Assembly: GCF_001264245.1 (NCBI RefSeq)
Contig: NZ_CP011339.1
Span: 1,054,001 to 1,118,000, forward strand
DNA: 64,000 bases
Direction of reading: 5' to 3'
Source of the DNA: Microcystis panniformis FACHB-1757
GTDB taxonomy: Bacteria > Cyanobacteriota > Cyanobacteriia > Cyanobacteriales > Microcystaceae
In this document: one piece after another, positions 51,816 to 61,373 of the stretch
Position numbering within the stretch: the first letter of the stretch is position 1
Layout: each line of letters begins with the position of its first letter
Position numbers and translations under genes: made by a program
The notes under the pieces: model-generated
Database searches by the model: none
Seen by the model: the letters and a program-made list of their open reading frames with translations, nothing else
Told to the model about the DNA's origin: nothing

Positions 51816-54350
51816 CTAATTTACCGATAAACCAGCATTAGCTTGAGTATAATCGGGTAATTCAATCTTTACTGGTTGTACCCGCCAGATTTCCTCGCAG
51901 TATTGCCGAATCGATCGATCGCTAGAGAATTTACCCATGCGGGCCACATTAAGAATTGCTAAACGACTCCAATGTTCTTGATCTTTATAAGCGTGACCGA
52001 CTCCTTCCTGACAGTCGATATAGGACTGATAATCGGCCAGTAACATATAGGGATCATCGTAGATAAGATTATCCACAAGCGGACGGAATAAACTACTATC
52101 ACCCCGGCTAAAAAATCCCGAACCAATGAGGTCTAATACCGCCCGCAATTCTTCGTTATGGTAATAGTATTCTTGGGGATTATAACCAGCGGCTTTCTTA
52201 GCATAAACTTCCTCAGTTGTCAAGCCAAAAAGAAAGAAATTTTCCGCTCCCACCTCTTCACGAATTTCGATATTTGCCCCATCAAGAGTGCCGATAGTTA
52301 AGGCACCATTCATGGAAAATTTCATATTACCAGTTCCCGAAGCTTCTTTCCCAGCTGTGGAAATTTGTTCAGACAAGTCGGCAGCTGGATAAACCCGTTG
52401 ACCGAAGGTGACATTATAATCGGGTAGGAAAACCACTTTTAAACGTCCTCCAATCGTCGGATCATTATCGATCACTTCTGCCACAGAATTAATCAATTTA
52501 ATGATTAATTTCGCCATAAAATAACCCGGGGCTGCCTTACCACCAAAAATAAAGGTACGGGGGGTAATATCGAGATTGGGATTATTTTTGAGGCGATGAT
52601 AGAGGGTGACGATATGTAAAACGTTGAGATGTTGCCGTTTATATTCGTGAATGCGTTTTACCTGCACATCAAAGAGGGTACTAGGATCAACTTTAATGCC
52701 GACTTTTTTATCGATATAATTGGCTAAATCTGCCTTAATATCGTATTTAATTCGTCGCCAAGAGTCCCGAAATCCTCCATCATCCACATAGTTTTCTAAA
52801 CCGCGTAAATCCTCCAGATGCTTAATCCAATTTTCGCCGATTTTTTCTGTAATCGCAAAAGTCAAGCGGGGATTACTAGAAACTATCCAGCGCCGGGGAG
52901 TAACTCCATTAGTTTTGTTGCTAAACTTTTCGGGAAAGAGTTCATAGAAATCGCGCAGAACATCTTTTTTCAGTAATTCTGTATGGAGGGCTGCCACCCC
53001 ATTAATTGCCTGGGAACCCACACAGGCAAGGTGAGCCATACGGACGTATTTTTCGCCGCTTTCATCGATTATAGATAAACGGGACATTTTGCCATCATCA
53101 TGGGGATAAATAATGCGAATTTTATCCAAGAAACGATGGTTAATTTCGTAGATAATTTCCATTAATCGCGGTAAAAGACGACCAAAAATACTCAAAGACC
53201 ATTTTTCTAAAGCTTCTGGCAAAAGAGTATGATTGGTGTAAGCGAAGGTATTTTGAGTAATAAACCAAGCTTTATCCCAATCGAAATGATGCACATCAAT
53301 TAACAAGCGCATTAACTCGGCTACCCCGACGGAAGGGTGAGTATCATTCAATTGTACCGACCATTTTTGATGAAAATTATCGAGACTGGGGTTCTCATGT
53401 AAGTGAATACGAATCATATCCTGTAGGGAACAGGAAACAAAGAAATATTGCTGTTCTAAACGTAGTTCTTTGCCTTGAATTGGTTCATCGTTAGGATAGA
53501 GAACTTTACTGATATTTTCCGAGTGAACTTTATTATCCACCGCACCATAATAATCGCCGCGATTAAAGCGACCAAAATCAAAAGATTCACAAGCTTCTGA
53601 TTTCCATAGACGCATAGTATTAGCGGTGTTAACTCGATAGCCGAGAATTGGGGTATCGTAGGGAATTCCTTTGACTACATAATCGGGAATCCAACGACTG
53701 CGATAATTACCATTTTCGTCGGTATAGGATTCGGTATAACCGCCAAATTTTACCTCTACTCCCGCTTCTGGTCGGGCAATTTCCCAGGGATTTCCATACT
53801 GTAACCACTTATCGGTTATTTCTACCTGCCAACCGTCGTGAATTTCTTGATCAAAGATACCAAATTCGTAGCGAATACCGTAACCAATAGCCGGAATTTC
53901 TAGGGTAGAAAGGGAATCAAGATAACAGGCAGCTAAACGACCTAAACCACCATTTCCTAACCCCGGTTCTTCTTCCTGGGCAATTAATTCTTCTAGTTTT
54001 AATCCCGATTCGCTGACAGCTTTCTCCACCTGTTCGTAGATACCGAGATTGATTAAATTATTGGCCAAATGGGGACCGACTAAAAATTCGGCCGAGAGAT
54101 AACAAACGGTTCTGACATCTTTTTTTAGATAGGTTTGTTGGGTGGTCAACCAACGCTGCAATAAACGATCACGGATGGTATAAGCTAAGGCCATGTAAAG
54201 ATCGTTTTTGCTGGCTAATTCCGGTAATTTACCTTGAATATAGAGTAAATTATCCCTTAAAGCCCGTCGGATAGTTTCTGTGTCTAATCCCGTTCTGTCA
54301 TCTTCGATGATAATCGGACAAACAAAAGTTGACTCTGGAGATGGATCCAT
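51816..54350 (-). CDS. glgP: Glycogen phosphorylase
   Basis: An 844-aa PLP-dependent alpha-glucan phosphorylase releasing glucose-1-phosphate from glycogen. The pyridoxal-phosphate Lys is at 677 (EASGTGNMKFSMNG), in the family signature. Other conserved parts: EEPGLGNGGLGRLAACYLD, VQLNDTHPSVGVAELMRLL and VKRIHEYKRQHLN. Length fits bacterial GlgP. Monocistronic, next to tRNA-Asp. Confidence 0.95.
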   Translation of the reverse strand: MDPSPESTFVCPIIIEDDRTGLDTETIRRALRDNLLYIQGKLPELASKNDLYMALAYTIRDRLLQRWLTTQQTYLKKDVRTVCYLSAEFLVGPHLANNLINLGIYEQVEKAVSESGLKLEELIAQEEEPGLGNGGLGRLAACYLDSLSTLEIPAIGYGIRYEFGIFDQEIHDGWQVEITDKWLQYGNPWEIARPEAGVEVKFGGYTESYTDENGNYRSRWIPDYVVKGIPYDTPILGYRVNTANTMRLWKSEACESFDFGRFNRGDYYGAVDNKVHSENISKVLYPNDEPIQGKELRLEQQYFFVSCSLQDMIRIHLHENPSLDNFHQKWSVQLNDTHPSVGVAELMRLLIDVHHFDWDKAWFITQNTFAYTNHTLLPEALEKWSLSIFGRLLPRLMEIIYEINHRFLDKIRIIYPHDDGKMSRLSIIDESGEKYVRMAHLACVGSQAINGVAALHTELLKKDVLRDFYELFPEKFSNKTNGVTPRRWIVSSNPRLTFAITEKIGENWIKHLEDLRGLENYVDDGGFRDSWRRIKYDIKADLANYIDKKVGIKVDPSTLFDVQVKRIHEYKRQHLNVLHIVTLYHRLKNNPNLDITPRTFIFGGKAAPGYFMAKLIIKLINSVAEVIDNDPTIGGRLKVVFLPDYNVTFGQRVYPAADLSEQISTAGKEASGTGNMKFSMNGALTIGTLDGANIEIREEVGAENFFLFGLTTEEVYAKKAAGYNPQEYYYHNEELRAVLDLIGSGFFSRGDSSLFRPLVDNLIYDDPYMLLADYQSYIDCQEGVGHAYKDQEHWSRLAILNVARMGKFSSDRSIRQYCEEIWRVQPVKIELPDYTQANAGLSVN

Positions 54351-54519
54351 AGGAGTGTTTTGACTAAAAATCGACTGCTCTTAGTCTAAAATAATCTGTA
54401 CTCAAATTTTATCAAGAAAAGCTTAAATCTTGACTAAGATTAAGGTATAGTAATGATGAAGTTAAGGTGATTAAGTTTCAATTACCGATAGGAAGCGAAA
54501 ACAGGGGAAAGTTTGAGCA

Positions 54520-55506
54520 ATGCGTGCTTTTGTGACGGGTGGAACGGGTTTTATCGGGGCGAATTTAGTGCGATTGCTTTTAGTCGAAGGCTACCAAGTG
54601 CGCGTCCTCGTCCGTCCCCAGAGTAATCTCAGAAATTTGCGGGGTTTAGACGTGGAAATTGTCCGGGGTAATTTAAATGATGAGAACTTATTTAAATTAA
54701 TGGTCGGATGCGAAGTTCTCTTTCATGTAGCGGCGCACTATTCTCTCTGGCAAAAGGATAGACATCAACTCTACCAAAACAATGTTTTAGGTACAATAAA
54801 TGTGCTAGAATCGGCGCATTTAGCGGGAGTTGCCAGAATAGTTTATACCAGTTCTGTGGCGGCTATTGGAGTTGGTAAAAAGGGTGAAAGTGTCGATGAA
54901 ACTTATCAAAGTCCCGCCCATCAATTGGTGGGTTATTATAAAAAATCAAAGTATTGGGCAGAACAGGAAGCATTGAAAGCAGTGCAAAGAGGACAGGATA
55001 TCGTTATAGTTAATCCTAGTACGCCGATAGGAGCCTTTGATCTTAAGCCTACACCCACTGGCGACATTATTCTCCGTTTTTTGCGGCGAAAAATGCCCGC
55101 TTATGTGAATACGGGATTAAATCTAATTGATGTGCGCGATGTGGCCTGGGGACATTTATTAGCTTTAGAAAAGGGAAGAACTGGCGAAAGATATATTTTA
55201 GGTCATCAAAACACTTCTTTAAAAACCTTGTTGACAGAATTAGCCGAAATTACCAGCATAAATGCTCCGAAAATTGTTTTACCTTTTTGGATTCCTTTAC
55301 TAATAGCTTGGCTGGATGAAAAAGTTCTTCCTGTCTTCGGAAAATCGCCCTCTATACCCCTTGATGGCGTGAAAATGTCAAAACAGTCCATGTACTACGA
55401 TTCCTCGAAGGCACGGCAAGAACTGGGCTTACCGCAATCGCCGATTAGACAAGCTTTAGCTGATGCTATCGATTGGTTTCAAACCAATGGAGACATTACT
55501 TATTAA
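54520..55506 (+). CDS. hpnA: HpnA-like NAD-dependent epimerase/dehydratase
   Basis: A 328-aa extended SDR protein. NAD(P) motif TGGTGFIG (7-14), then the Ser and YxxxK of the active site (YTSSVAAIG; VGYYKKSKYWAE). The context VLFHVAAHYSLW and DLIDVRDVAWGH-like segments resemble the hopanoid-associated HpnA group, used in bacteriohopanepolyol side-chain work. Dihydroflavonol-reductase-like paralogues cannot be excluded. No other hopanoid gene lies in the window. Confidence 0.78.
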   Translation: MRAFVTGGTGFIGANLVRLLLVEGYQVRVLVRPQSNLRNLRGLDVEIVRGNLNDENLFKLMVGCEVLFHVAAHYSLWQKDRHQLYQNNVLGTINVLESAHLAGVARIVYTSSVAAIGVGKKGESVDETYQSPAHQLVGYYKKSKYWAEQEALKAVQRGQDIVIVNPSTPIGAFDLKPTPTGDIILRFLRRKMPAYVNTGLNLIDVRDVAWGHLLALEKGRTGERYILGHQNTSLKTLLTELAEITSINAPKIVLPFWIPLLIAWLDEKVLPVFGKSPSIPLDGVKMSKQSMYYDSSKARQELGLPQSPIRQALADAIDWFQTNGDITY

Positions 55507-55551
55507 GACTGGGTAGGAAAGGAAAAAGATGGCCTCAATTGTGCTGAAATG

Positions 55552-55681
55552 CTTAAGTAGTTAGGTGTTAAAAGTTGTCAGACACCCCCCTTATCAAGGT
55601 AGTAGGGTTGATTCATGAATCAACCCTACTATGAATCAACCCTAGGGACAGGGGGATCAGACGCAAAATCTATTTAATAAT
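55552..55681. mobile_element. Family B MITE-like element, copy 4, with a nested palindrome
   Basis: Starts TTAAGTAGTTAGGTGTTAAA and ends near GCAAAATCTATTTAATAATTC. A perfect 28-bp palindrome, GTAGGGTTGATTCA and its complement (55602-55629), followed by a further half copy, is nested in it. The second end is degenerate. Confidence 0.75.
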
Positions 55682-56086
55682 TCATCTAGGAAAACCTGTT
55701 CTTGCTAAAATAACTCCAATTTTAAGCGCAATCATCCCCCCAAGAACACTGCCCAACCAATAAATTAAACCGAAAGTCAAGTTTCCCTGCTCTAAAAACT
55801 TGTTTACCTCCAAACTATAGGTAGAAAAAGTTGTATAGGAACCACAAAAACCCGTGGCAATCATCAATCCTAATTCTGGGGCAATTATACGAATATTTTC
55901 CTTAACCATAGTAAAGATATAGGCAATAATTAAACAGCCAGAAACATTGACAAAAAATGTCCCAAAAAATCCCCACTCTTTACCGAAGATACTGTCAATT
56001 AATTTCGCAATATAAAAACGACTTAAAGCCCCAAAAATAGCCCCAATTGCCACGAATAAACCATAACGACCCCTGAAAAAATTCAT
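55682..56086 (-). CDS. crcB: Fluoride channel CrcB/FluC, paralogue 1
   Basis: About 134 aa from ATG 56086, preceded by AGGAGAG; an in-frame TTG at 56107 is less likely. Four membrane helices and the family motif GFCGSYTTFSTYS, holding the fluoride-coordinating Phe and Thr/Ser. A conserved Asn-Val-Ser segment (FFVNVSGCLI) is also present. FluC forms antiparallel dimers; a second paralogue lies upstream, so a heterodimer is possible. A family B element follows within a few bases. Confidence 0.9.
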   Translation of the reverse strand: MNFFRGRYGLFVAIGAIFGALSRFYIAKLIDSIFGKEWGFFGTFFVNVSGCLIIAYIFTMVKENIRIIAPELGLMIATGFCGSYTTFSTYSLEVNKFLEQGNLTFGLIYWLGSVLGGMIALKIGVILARTGFPR

Positions 56087-56126
56087 GCTGTCTCTCCTGC
56101 CCTTCAATAGTAAATAAATTGGAGAA

Positions 56127-56235
56127 TTAAGTAGCTGGTTATAATTAAATTTAAAATGGATTTTAGGTTCGATCCCCCCTTAATCCACCCTTGATAAGGG
56201 GGGCATCTGATAGTTTTTAACGCCTACCTACTTAA
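56127..56235. mobile_element. Family B MITE-like element, copy 5, between the crcB genes
   Basis: TTAAGTAGCTGGTTATAATT to TTTTTAACGCCTACCTACTT. The right end overlaps the stop codon of the second crcB (56232-56234). The core stem is reduced to GATCCCCCCTTAATCC/AAGGGGGG. Confidence 0.82.
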
Positions 56236-56621
56236 CCTAGAAAAAATTGGGCAATAGCTGCCCCGATTCTCACGGCAATCAATCCGAAAATGATACTAGC
56301 AACGGCAAAAATAAGACTGAGAAAATTTTGTTGATTGCGCCAGAGGGTCAAGATATCTAAACTATAGGTAGAAAAGGTGGTATAAGCTCCTAAAAATCCC
56401 GTTCTAACCATTAAATCTAGTGAGTGGGAATAAAAGGAAAAACTGGGTAAAATAGCCCAAAAAAAGCCGATAGCTAGACAGCCAGTTAAATTAATAATAA
56501 AGGTTCCATAGGGAAAGCGCAAGCCGAATTTCGCTTTTGTCCATTCGGTAATATGATAACGAGATAACGCCCCTGGAACCGCTCCTGCTGCAATTGCGAA
56601 AACATCGTTCAAATCTGACAT
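56232..56621 (-). CDS. crcB: Fluoride channel CrcB/FluC, paralogue 2
   Basis: A 129-aa FluC homologue with four helices and the motif GFLGAYTTFSTYS; the N-terminal part has PGALSRYHI and the NLTG segment. It is the upstream gene of the pair. Its stop codon TAA is formed from the family B element's terminal CTACTTAA, so the C-terminus could have been altered by insertion. No fluoride riboswitch was recognised upstream. Confidence 0.9.
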   Translation of the reverse strand: MSDLNDVFAIAAGAVPGALSRYHITEWTKAKFGLRFPYGTFIINLTGCLAIGFFWAILPSFSFYSHSLDLMVRTGFLGAYTTFSTYSLDILTLWRNQQNFLSLIFAVASIIFGLIAVRIGAAIAQFFLG

Positions 56622-56743
56622 TGTTTCTAATTTTTTTGCTATCTTTGCCTAGGCTCTATGATAATTGATGCGGTTATCGATCGCATGGCCGATATTTTCA
56701 GGAGTGTTATTGTCAAGGACAACCTGACATTCAGGATAAACGT

Positions 56744-57550
56744 ATGAAAATTCAACCGCGTAAACGTTTTGGACAACATTGGTTAAAAGATGAATCGATA
56801 CTCGATCGCATCATCGGCGCTGCTAATTTACAATCAGAGGATCGGGTATTAGAAATCGGCCCTGGTACAGGCATTTTAACCCGTCGTCTTCTCGATGGCG
56901 CTCAATTGGTTGTCGCTGTAGAAATCGATCGAGATCTATGGACAATTTTAAATAAAAAATTTGGCCAACAAGATAACTTTCATCTCATCCCAGGCGACTT
57001 TCTTACCCTTAAACCCGAGCAACTGCCGCCAGTTAATAAAGTAGTGGCTAATATTCCCTATAATATCACCGGTCCGATCCTCGAAAAGCTGCTCGGTTCG
57101 ATCGCCCATCCCTTCACCCCCCCTTACCAGAGTATTACCCTCTTGGTCCAGAAAGAAGTCGCCGAAAGATTAGTCGCTGTCCCCTCCACCAAAGCTTACA
57201 GCGCTCTCAGCGTCCGCATTCAATACCTTGCCGATTGTCAATGGATTTGTGATGTCCCCCGGCGAGCCTTTTCCCCACCTCCCCGGGTGGATTCGGCGGT
57301 AATTCAGCTTTTACCCCGTGTTTTCCCGAAAAATGTCAGTAATGCGGCCTTTTTGTCCACTTTAATTAGCTGGGGTTTTGCCAACCGGCGCAAAATGTTA
57401 CGCAATAATCTAAAAAATTGTCTGGATAGCGATCGATTAAGCCAAATCCTGACACAATTAGAGATTAATCCCCTCGCTCGCGCCGAAGATCTCAGTTTAT
57501 CGCAATGGATTGACTTGGCGGAAAAATTAGGTCAATTGCCAAAATTTTAG
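56744..57550 (+). CDS. rsmA: 16S rRNA dimethyladenosine transferase RsmA/KsgA
   Basis: A 268-aa SAM-dependent enzyme that dimethylates two adenosines in helix 45 of 16S rRNA. N-terminal RKRFGQHWLKDESIL, SAM motif LEIGPGTG (36-43) and catalytic NIPYNITGP (about residue 107). Length and signature are typical. It is followed by ispE after 17 bp, same strand. Confidence 0.95.
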   Translation: MKIQPRKRFGQHWLKDESILDRIIGAANLQSEDRVLEIGPGTGILTRRLLDGAQLVVAVEIDRDLWTILNKKFGQQDNFHLIPGDFLTLKPEQLPPVNKVVANIPYNITGPILEKLLGSIAHPFTPPYQSITLLVQKEVAERLVAVPSTKAYSALSVRIQYLADCQWICDVPRRAFSPPPRVDSAVIQLLPRVFPKNVSNAAFLSTLISWGFANRRKMLRNNLKNCLDSDRLSQILTQLEINPLARAEDLSLSQWIDLAEKLGQLPKF

Positions 57551-57567
57551 ATTTTTTTTCTTGACAA

Positions 57568-58509
57568 ATGCACAGTTATACCCTTCTAGCCCCCGCTAAA
57601 ATTAATTTATATCTAGAAATCGTTGGCGATCGCCCTGATGGTTTCCACGAGTTAGTCATGGTGATGCAGACGGTGGCATTATGCGATCGCATCACTCTCC
57701 GGCCGAACGGATTGCAGGAATTCCGTCTCTTTTGCTCTCATCCCCTCGTCCCCCAAGATAGCAGTAATCTCGCCCATCGCGCCGCCACTTTGATGGCGAA
57801 GGAATTCCCCCGCCTCTTTGCCAATTACGGCGGCATCGATATCACCATCGAGAAACATATTCCCGTGGCTGCCGGTTTAGCGGGGGGGTCCACCAACGCG
57901 GCGGCGGTGTTAGTCGGCATCGATTTAATCTGGGAATTAGGCTTAACCCATCCGGAATTAGAAACTTTAGCGGCAAGATTGGGATCGGATACTTCCTTTT
58001 GTGTGACAGGAGGAACGGTTATCTGTACGGGAAGGGGAGAAATTCTCGATCCTATCGCTCCTCTGACTGGATTATGGGTGATTTTAGCCAAATACGATCA
58101 TTTATCCGTTTCTACACCCTGGGCCTACCAAAGCTATCGGCAAAAATTTCAGGATACCTATCTGTCTTCTCCAGAGGAGTTCCATCACCGTCGTCAGCAG
58201 GTGAGTTCCGGGGCTTTGGTACAAGCGATCACCCAGAAAAAACCAGCCGCTATAGGCAAATTTATCCATAATGACCTCGAAAAGGTGGTTTTACCCGAAT
58301 TTCCCCTCGTAGCCGAGTTAAGACAGGTTCTAGGGGATTTAGGCGGTTTGGGAACGATGATGTCAGGCTCTGGCCCGACGGTTTTTACTCTCTGTTCATC
58401 TCAGGAAGTGGCGGAAACTATCGTTAAAGAGGCCCGGGAAATTCTTGTCGCTCCCGATCTACAATTTTGGATAGCTCCAATCACCGATACAGGCATTCAA
58501 GTGACTTGA
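57568..58509 (+). CDS. ispE: 4-diphosphocytidyl-2-C-methyl-D-erythritol kinase
   Basis: A 313-aa GHMP kinase of the MEP isoprenoid pathway. Substrate-binding N-terminus APAKINLYLEIVGDRPDGFH, ATP loop PVAAGLAGGSTNAAAVL (about 95-111) and MMSGSGPTVF near the C-terminus are all clear. It provides precursors for carotenoids and phytol. Co-directional with rsmA, probably the same operon. Confidence 0.95.
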   Translation: MHSYTLLAPAKINLYLEIVGDRPDGFHELVMVMQTVALCDRITLRPNGLQEFRLFCSHPLVPQDSSNLAHRAATLMAKEFPRLFANYGGIDITIEKHIPVAAGLAGGSTNAAAVLVGIDLIWELGLTHPELETLAARLGSDTSFCVTGGTVICTGRGEILDPIAPLTGLWVILAKYDHLSVSTPWAYQSYRQKFQDTYLSSPEEFHHRRQQVSSGALVQAITQKKPAAIGKFIHNDLEKVVLPEFPLVAELRQVLGDLGGLGTMMSGSGPTVFTLCSSQEVAETIVKEAREILVAPDLQFWIAPITDTGIQVT

Positions 58510-58530
58510 TAAAATTAAAATTGACCGCTT

Positions 58531-59343
58531 TTACCAAGATAACCAAACTCGCGGAATAATTGCCTCTCGATCGCTCATTTCTCGCCTTAAAATTTGCCAA
58601 ACCTGCTGAAACCATTGTCGCACTTCACCGCTAGAATTACCCCGATAACGACATAAAAGACCATCTCCTAAAGTGCTAGTAACTCCCATCTCTCCTTCTA
58701 GGGAAAAATCTCTCACTTTCTCGATTAAATCTCTTCCCACTGGTTGACCGATATAAACTAAAGTACCGATCATGGCACTATTATTTAAACCAGAAAATCC
58801 CTCGATCATTTTACCACCCAACAGGAAGGAGCGATCGAGCCATAAAGGTTGTCCCGATCGCCAAATTTCCCAATTAGAATGCCATTCTCCCGCTAAAAAT
58901 TTCTCGCCTCGCGCACTGCGACCAAAACGGGTAATTTCCCATCCCAACCAACTGCTATTTTCCCCTAAATCCACTCGTAAATGTTGGCGAAATACCGCAC
59001 CATTAAAGATAATTGTTTCTTGGGGTAGCCATTCTAAACTGGCATTGTCATCGATTTTAATCTCGATTAATTGCTGGGCCATCTGACCGTTACTATGGTA
59101 AACTTTTCCAGCAGAAGCAGTGGTAATCAGGGCATTAGTAGCGGCTTGGAGATGAATTTTTTGTTGAAGAATATCACCGCCAACTATTCCCCCCGCCGTA
59201 TGTAAAATCACCGTATGACAAAGATTTTTTCCTTCAGGATAAAAGGGTCTTTGTACTTTTAAAGGGGCGGTAGCATAGACGTGATTAATCTCGGTTGCGA
59301 GATTTTTTTGCTTGTAAATTAGTTCTAGGTTTCCCTGCCACAT
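58531..59343 (-). CDS. ureD: Urease accessory protein UreD
   Basis: A 270-aa UreD (UreH) scaffold that with UreF and UreG inserts nickel into urease. Family segments: HTAGGIVGGDILQQ, ITTASAGKVYHSNGQMAQQ and LEWLPQETIIFNG. No other urease genes are within view. It lies 3 nt after a conserved hypothetical on the same strand and converges on ispE. Confidence 0.93.
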   Translation of the reverse strand: MWQGNLELIYKQKNLATEINHVYATAPLKVQRPFYPEGKNLCHTVILHTAGGIVGGDILQQKIHLQAATNALITTASAGKVYHSNGQMAQQLIEIKIDDNASLEWLPQETIIFNGAVFRQHLRVDLGENSSWLGWEITRFGRSARGEKFLAGEWHSNWEIWRSGQPLWLDRSFLLGGKMIEGFSGLNNSAMIGTLVYIGQPVGRDLIEKVRDFSLEGEMGVTSTLGDGLLCRYRGNSSGEVRQWFQQVWQILRREMSDREAIIPRVWLSW

Positions 59344-59346
59344 TAT

Positions 59347-59871
59347 TTATTGATCCTCAGTCATGTTTTCTAGAAATTGCCGATAATTTTCAGGACTGAG
59401 ATTAATTTTAAATTCTATTTGCTGTTCTTTATCCCTGAACAGTAAAATATATTCACTTTCCGATTTTTTGCCAACTAGGAGAGGATTTTTCATCTCGAAT
59501 TTTTGATAAACTAGATGGGGTTTCGTCACCCGAATAACTAAACTAGGTTGGGATTGGGGATAAATATATAATTGCTCCCGTTCCCGATCTAAAATTAATT
59601 GTTTAGGTGTCATGCTTCTTTCGTCAGCAAAAGTAGATTTATGCCAATAGAGGGTAATCCCGCGAATTTGGGGCATTTGGATGCTAAATTTTTCATCAAA
59701 ACCTTGCTGCTCCCAATTAATATCTTCCAGAGAGCCAGTATCGGGAATTAAACGCTGTTGCCAGAAGACTTCCTTAAGATTTAAATCTTGCCACCATTGG
59801 CTAATAATTTGGAAATTCTCCAGATTATCGGGGTTGGGATTGGCACTTTGCCAGAGGAGAGGAGTAAGCAT
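59347..59871 (-). CDS. Conserved hypothetical upstream of ureD
   Basis: A 174-aa soluble protein, no signal peptide. Beta-rich later half (TLYWHKSTFADERSMTPKQ, then ILDREREQLYIYPQS). I recognise no family. It ends 3 nt before the ureD start, so both are probably one transcript, but its role in urease assembly is unproved. A 57-codon frame overlapping its start (59825-59998) is weak. Confidence 0.72.
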   Translation of the reverse strand: MLTPLLWQSANPNPDNLENFQIISQWWQDLNLKEVFWQQRLIPDTGSLEDINWEQQGFDEKFSIQMPQIRGITLYWHKSTFADERSMTPKQLILDREREQLYIYPQSQPSLVIRVTKPHLVYQKFEMKNPLLVGKKSESEYILLFRDKEQQIEFKINLSPENYRQFLENMTEDQ

Positions 59872-60158
59872 TTTCGGGGAATTTTTGCGCTGGGAAAATC
59901 AGGTTAATAGTCTTCGCTGGAGTTAAGGGATCATTAATCTCAATCATCATCGATTCTTGAGCTGCCGATAGGTCCATGATATTAACTCTCGATCGCATTT
60001 TTATTTTATCCTAAATTATCGGGGGAAAAACTGCTAAAAGTGGTCTTCACTGGTGATCGCCAGCCACCAGCCTAGAAAACTGAGGGAAGATCAGATAGAT
60101 TGGGATATAATTAACTAATAAAGCTCTGTATGATCCCAAAAACTAGAATTGTTTTAAT

Positions 60159-61373
60159 ATGAACCAGCCTAGACTATTATCTTTTACCCTCGATGGTTGG
60201 GGTGTGCTAGGTGGTCCAGTTTCCCTATCCCTAGTTAACCAAGTTGGGGTATTAGTGGGGAGAAACGGTGCGGGGAAATCCGCTATCCTAGAAGGATTTG
60301 AAGCCATCTCATCCTGTGCTATGGGTAGATCGATCGTATCTCGGATGATTGACAGTGATAGCATTCCCTCAATTTTGCAGGTTGAAATTCTAACACCGAC
60401 TAACCGGCGCTTAGGATACAGGTATGAGCTAATCATCCCCTTTTCTATGGACGATCTAGATACAGACATAGACGATACCACTAACGATAATTCCTTGGAA
60501 AATTCCTTTTCTTGGAATGATTCTTGTCATTATATTGATGGAGATCAAGAACTTCTCTGGAAAACCGAATTTGGACTAACAAGCTTTAATAATAATGGTG
60601 AGCCAATATTTGCTATTCTTGGCAATACTACCTCGCTGCGACAGTCAAATGTACCTGGAAATTCATCGCTAAATTTACCTCCAGAAATGAAGTGGGTTTA
60701 TGCTATTTTAAAAGGGATTCGTCTTCTTGGCAAAGCTCCTATCCGTCGCACATCAAGGCGACAGCCTTCCTTACTAAAGGTGGCAAGTAAGAAGGTTTCT
60801 ACCAGTCGATTTGATCTAGCAGATACTCTAGCTCGGAGAATATTTTCTTGGGTAGGTACGGATTATTTTGATGAACTAGAAAATGTTTGTCAACGAATAG
60901 GACTTGCCAAGAAAATCACTGTGCAGAAGTTTGTTTTGAGTGAGCATTCTGGACAGACAGACCAAGGTAAAGACGAAGAGTACATCGCTTCAGTATTATT
61001 AGATGGAGTCAATATTGGATTACTCTCCGATGGCACCTTGCGAGTTTTATCAATTCTTATCGAAATAATTGCTCACTCTCCTAATGCAACAACCATAATT
61101 GAGGAGCCAGAAACACAAATACATCCCGCAATGTTAGCAAAATTATTAAATGAAATTAAATCCTATACTTGGGATGAAAATTTAATTATATCAACTCATT
61201 CACCACAAGTAGTAGCTTGGACAAAGCCAGAAAATATTAGCTTAGTTTATCGTAACCAGGGACGGACAAGTGTTAGGAAACTAGAAGAAGGAGAGATTGA
61301 AAAAGTTGTCGAGTACCTCTGTGAAGAAGGAGATTTAGGAGACTGGATTTACAGTGGTATTCTCGATGAGTAG
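60159..61373 (+). CDS. OLD-like AAA ATPase
   Basis: A 404-aa ATPase of the AAA_21/OLD type. Walker A GRNGAGKS (34-41), ABC-type signature LLSDGTLR (Ser290), Walker B IIEEPE (Glu315-Glu318) and switch His347 (ISTHSPQVV). There is no C-terminal TOPRIM domain, which is instead encoded by the next gene, overlapping by 8 nt. The pair resembles two-gene defence systems such as AbiL/RloAB in architecture. A role against phage or plasmid is inferred, not shown. Confidence 0.83.
   Translation: MNQPRLLSFTLDGWGVLGGPVSLSLVNQVGVLVGRNGAGKSAILEGFEAISSCAMGRSIVSRMIDSDSIPSILQVEILTPTNRRLGYRYELIIPFSMDDLDTDIDDTTNDNSLENSFSWNDSCHYIDGDQELLWKTEFGLTSFNNNGEPIFAILGNTTSLRQSNVPGNSSLNLPPEMKWVYAILKGIRLLGKAPIRRTSRRQPSLLKVASKKVSTSRFDLADTLARRIFSWVGTDYFDELENVCQRIGLAKKITVQKFVLSEHSGQTDQGKDEEYIASVLLDGVNIGLLSDGTLRVLSILIEIIAHSPNATTIIEEPETQIHPAMLAKLLNEIKSYTWDENLIISTHSPQVVAWTKPENISLVYRNQGRTSVRKLEEGEIEKVVEYLCEEGDLGDWIYSGILDE

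Noticed and set aside
56622..56743. Fluoride riboswitch before the crcB pair
   Set aside because: Looked for the conserved crcB-motif core sequences in the minus-strand leader; none seen.
59825..59998. 57-codon minus-strand frame overlapping the start of the gene at 59871
   Set aside because: Overlaps the better-supported gene by 47 nt, no domain, weak start context; kept only as a low possibility.
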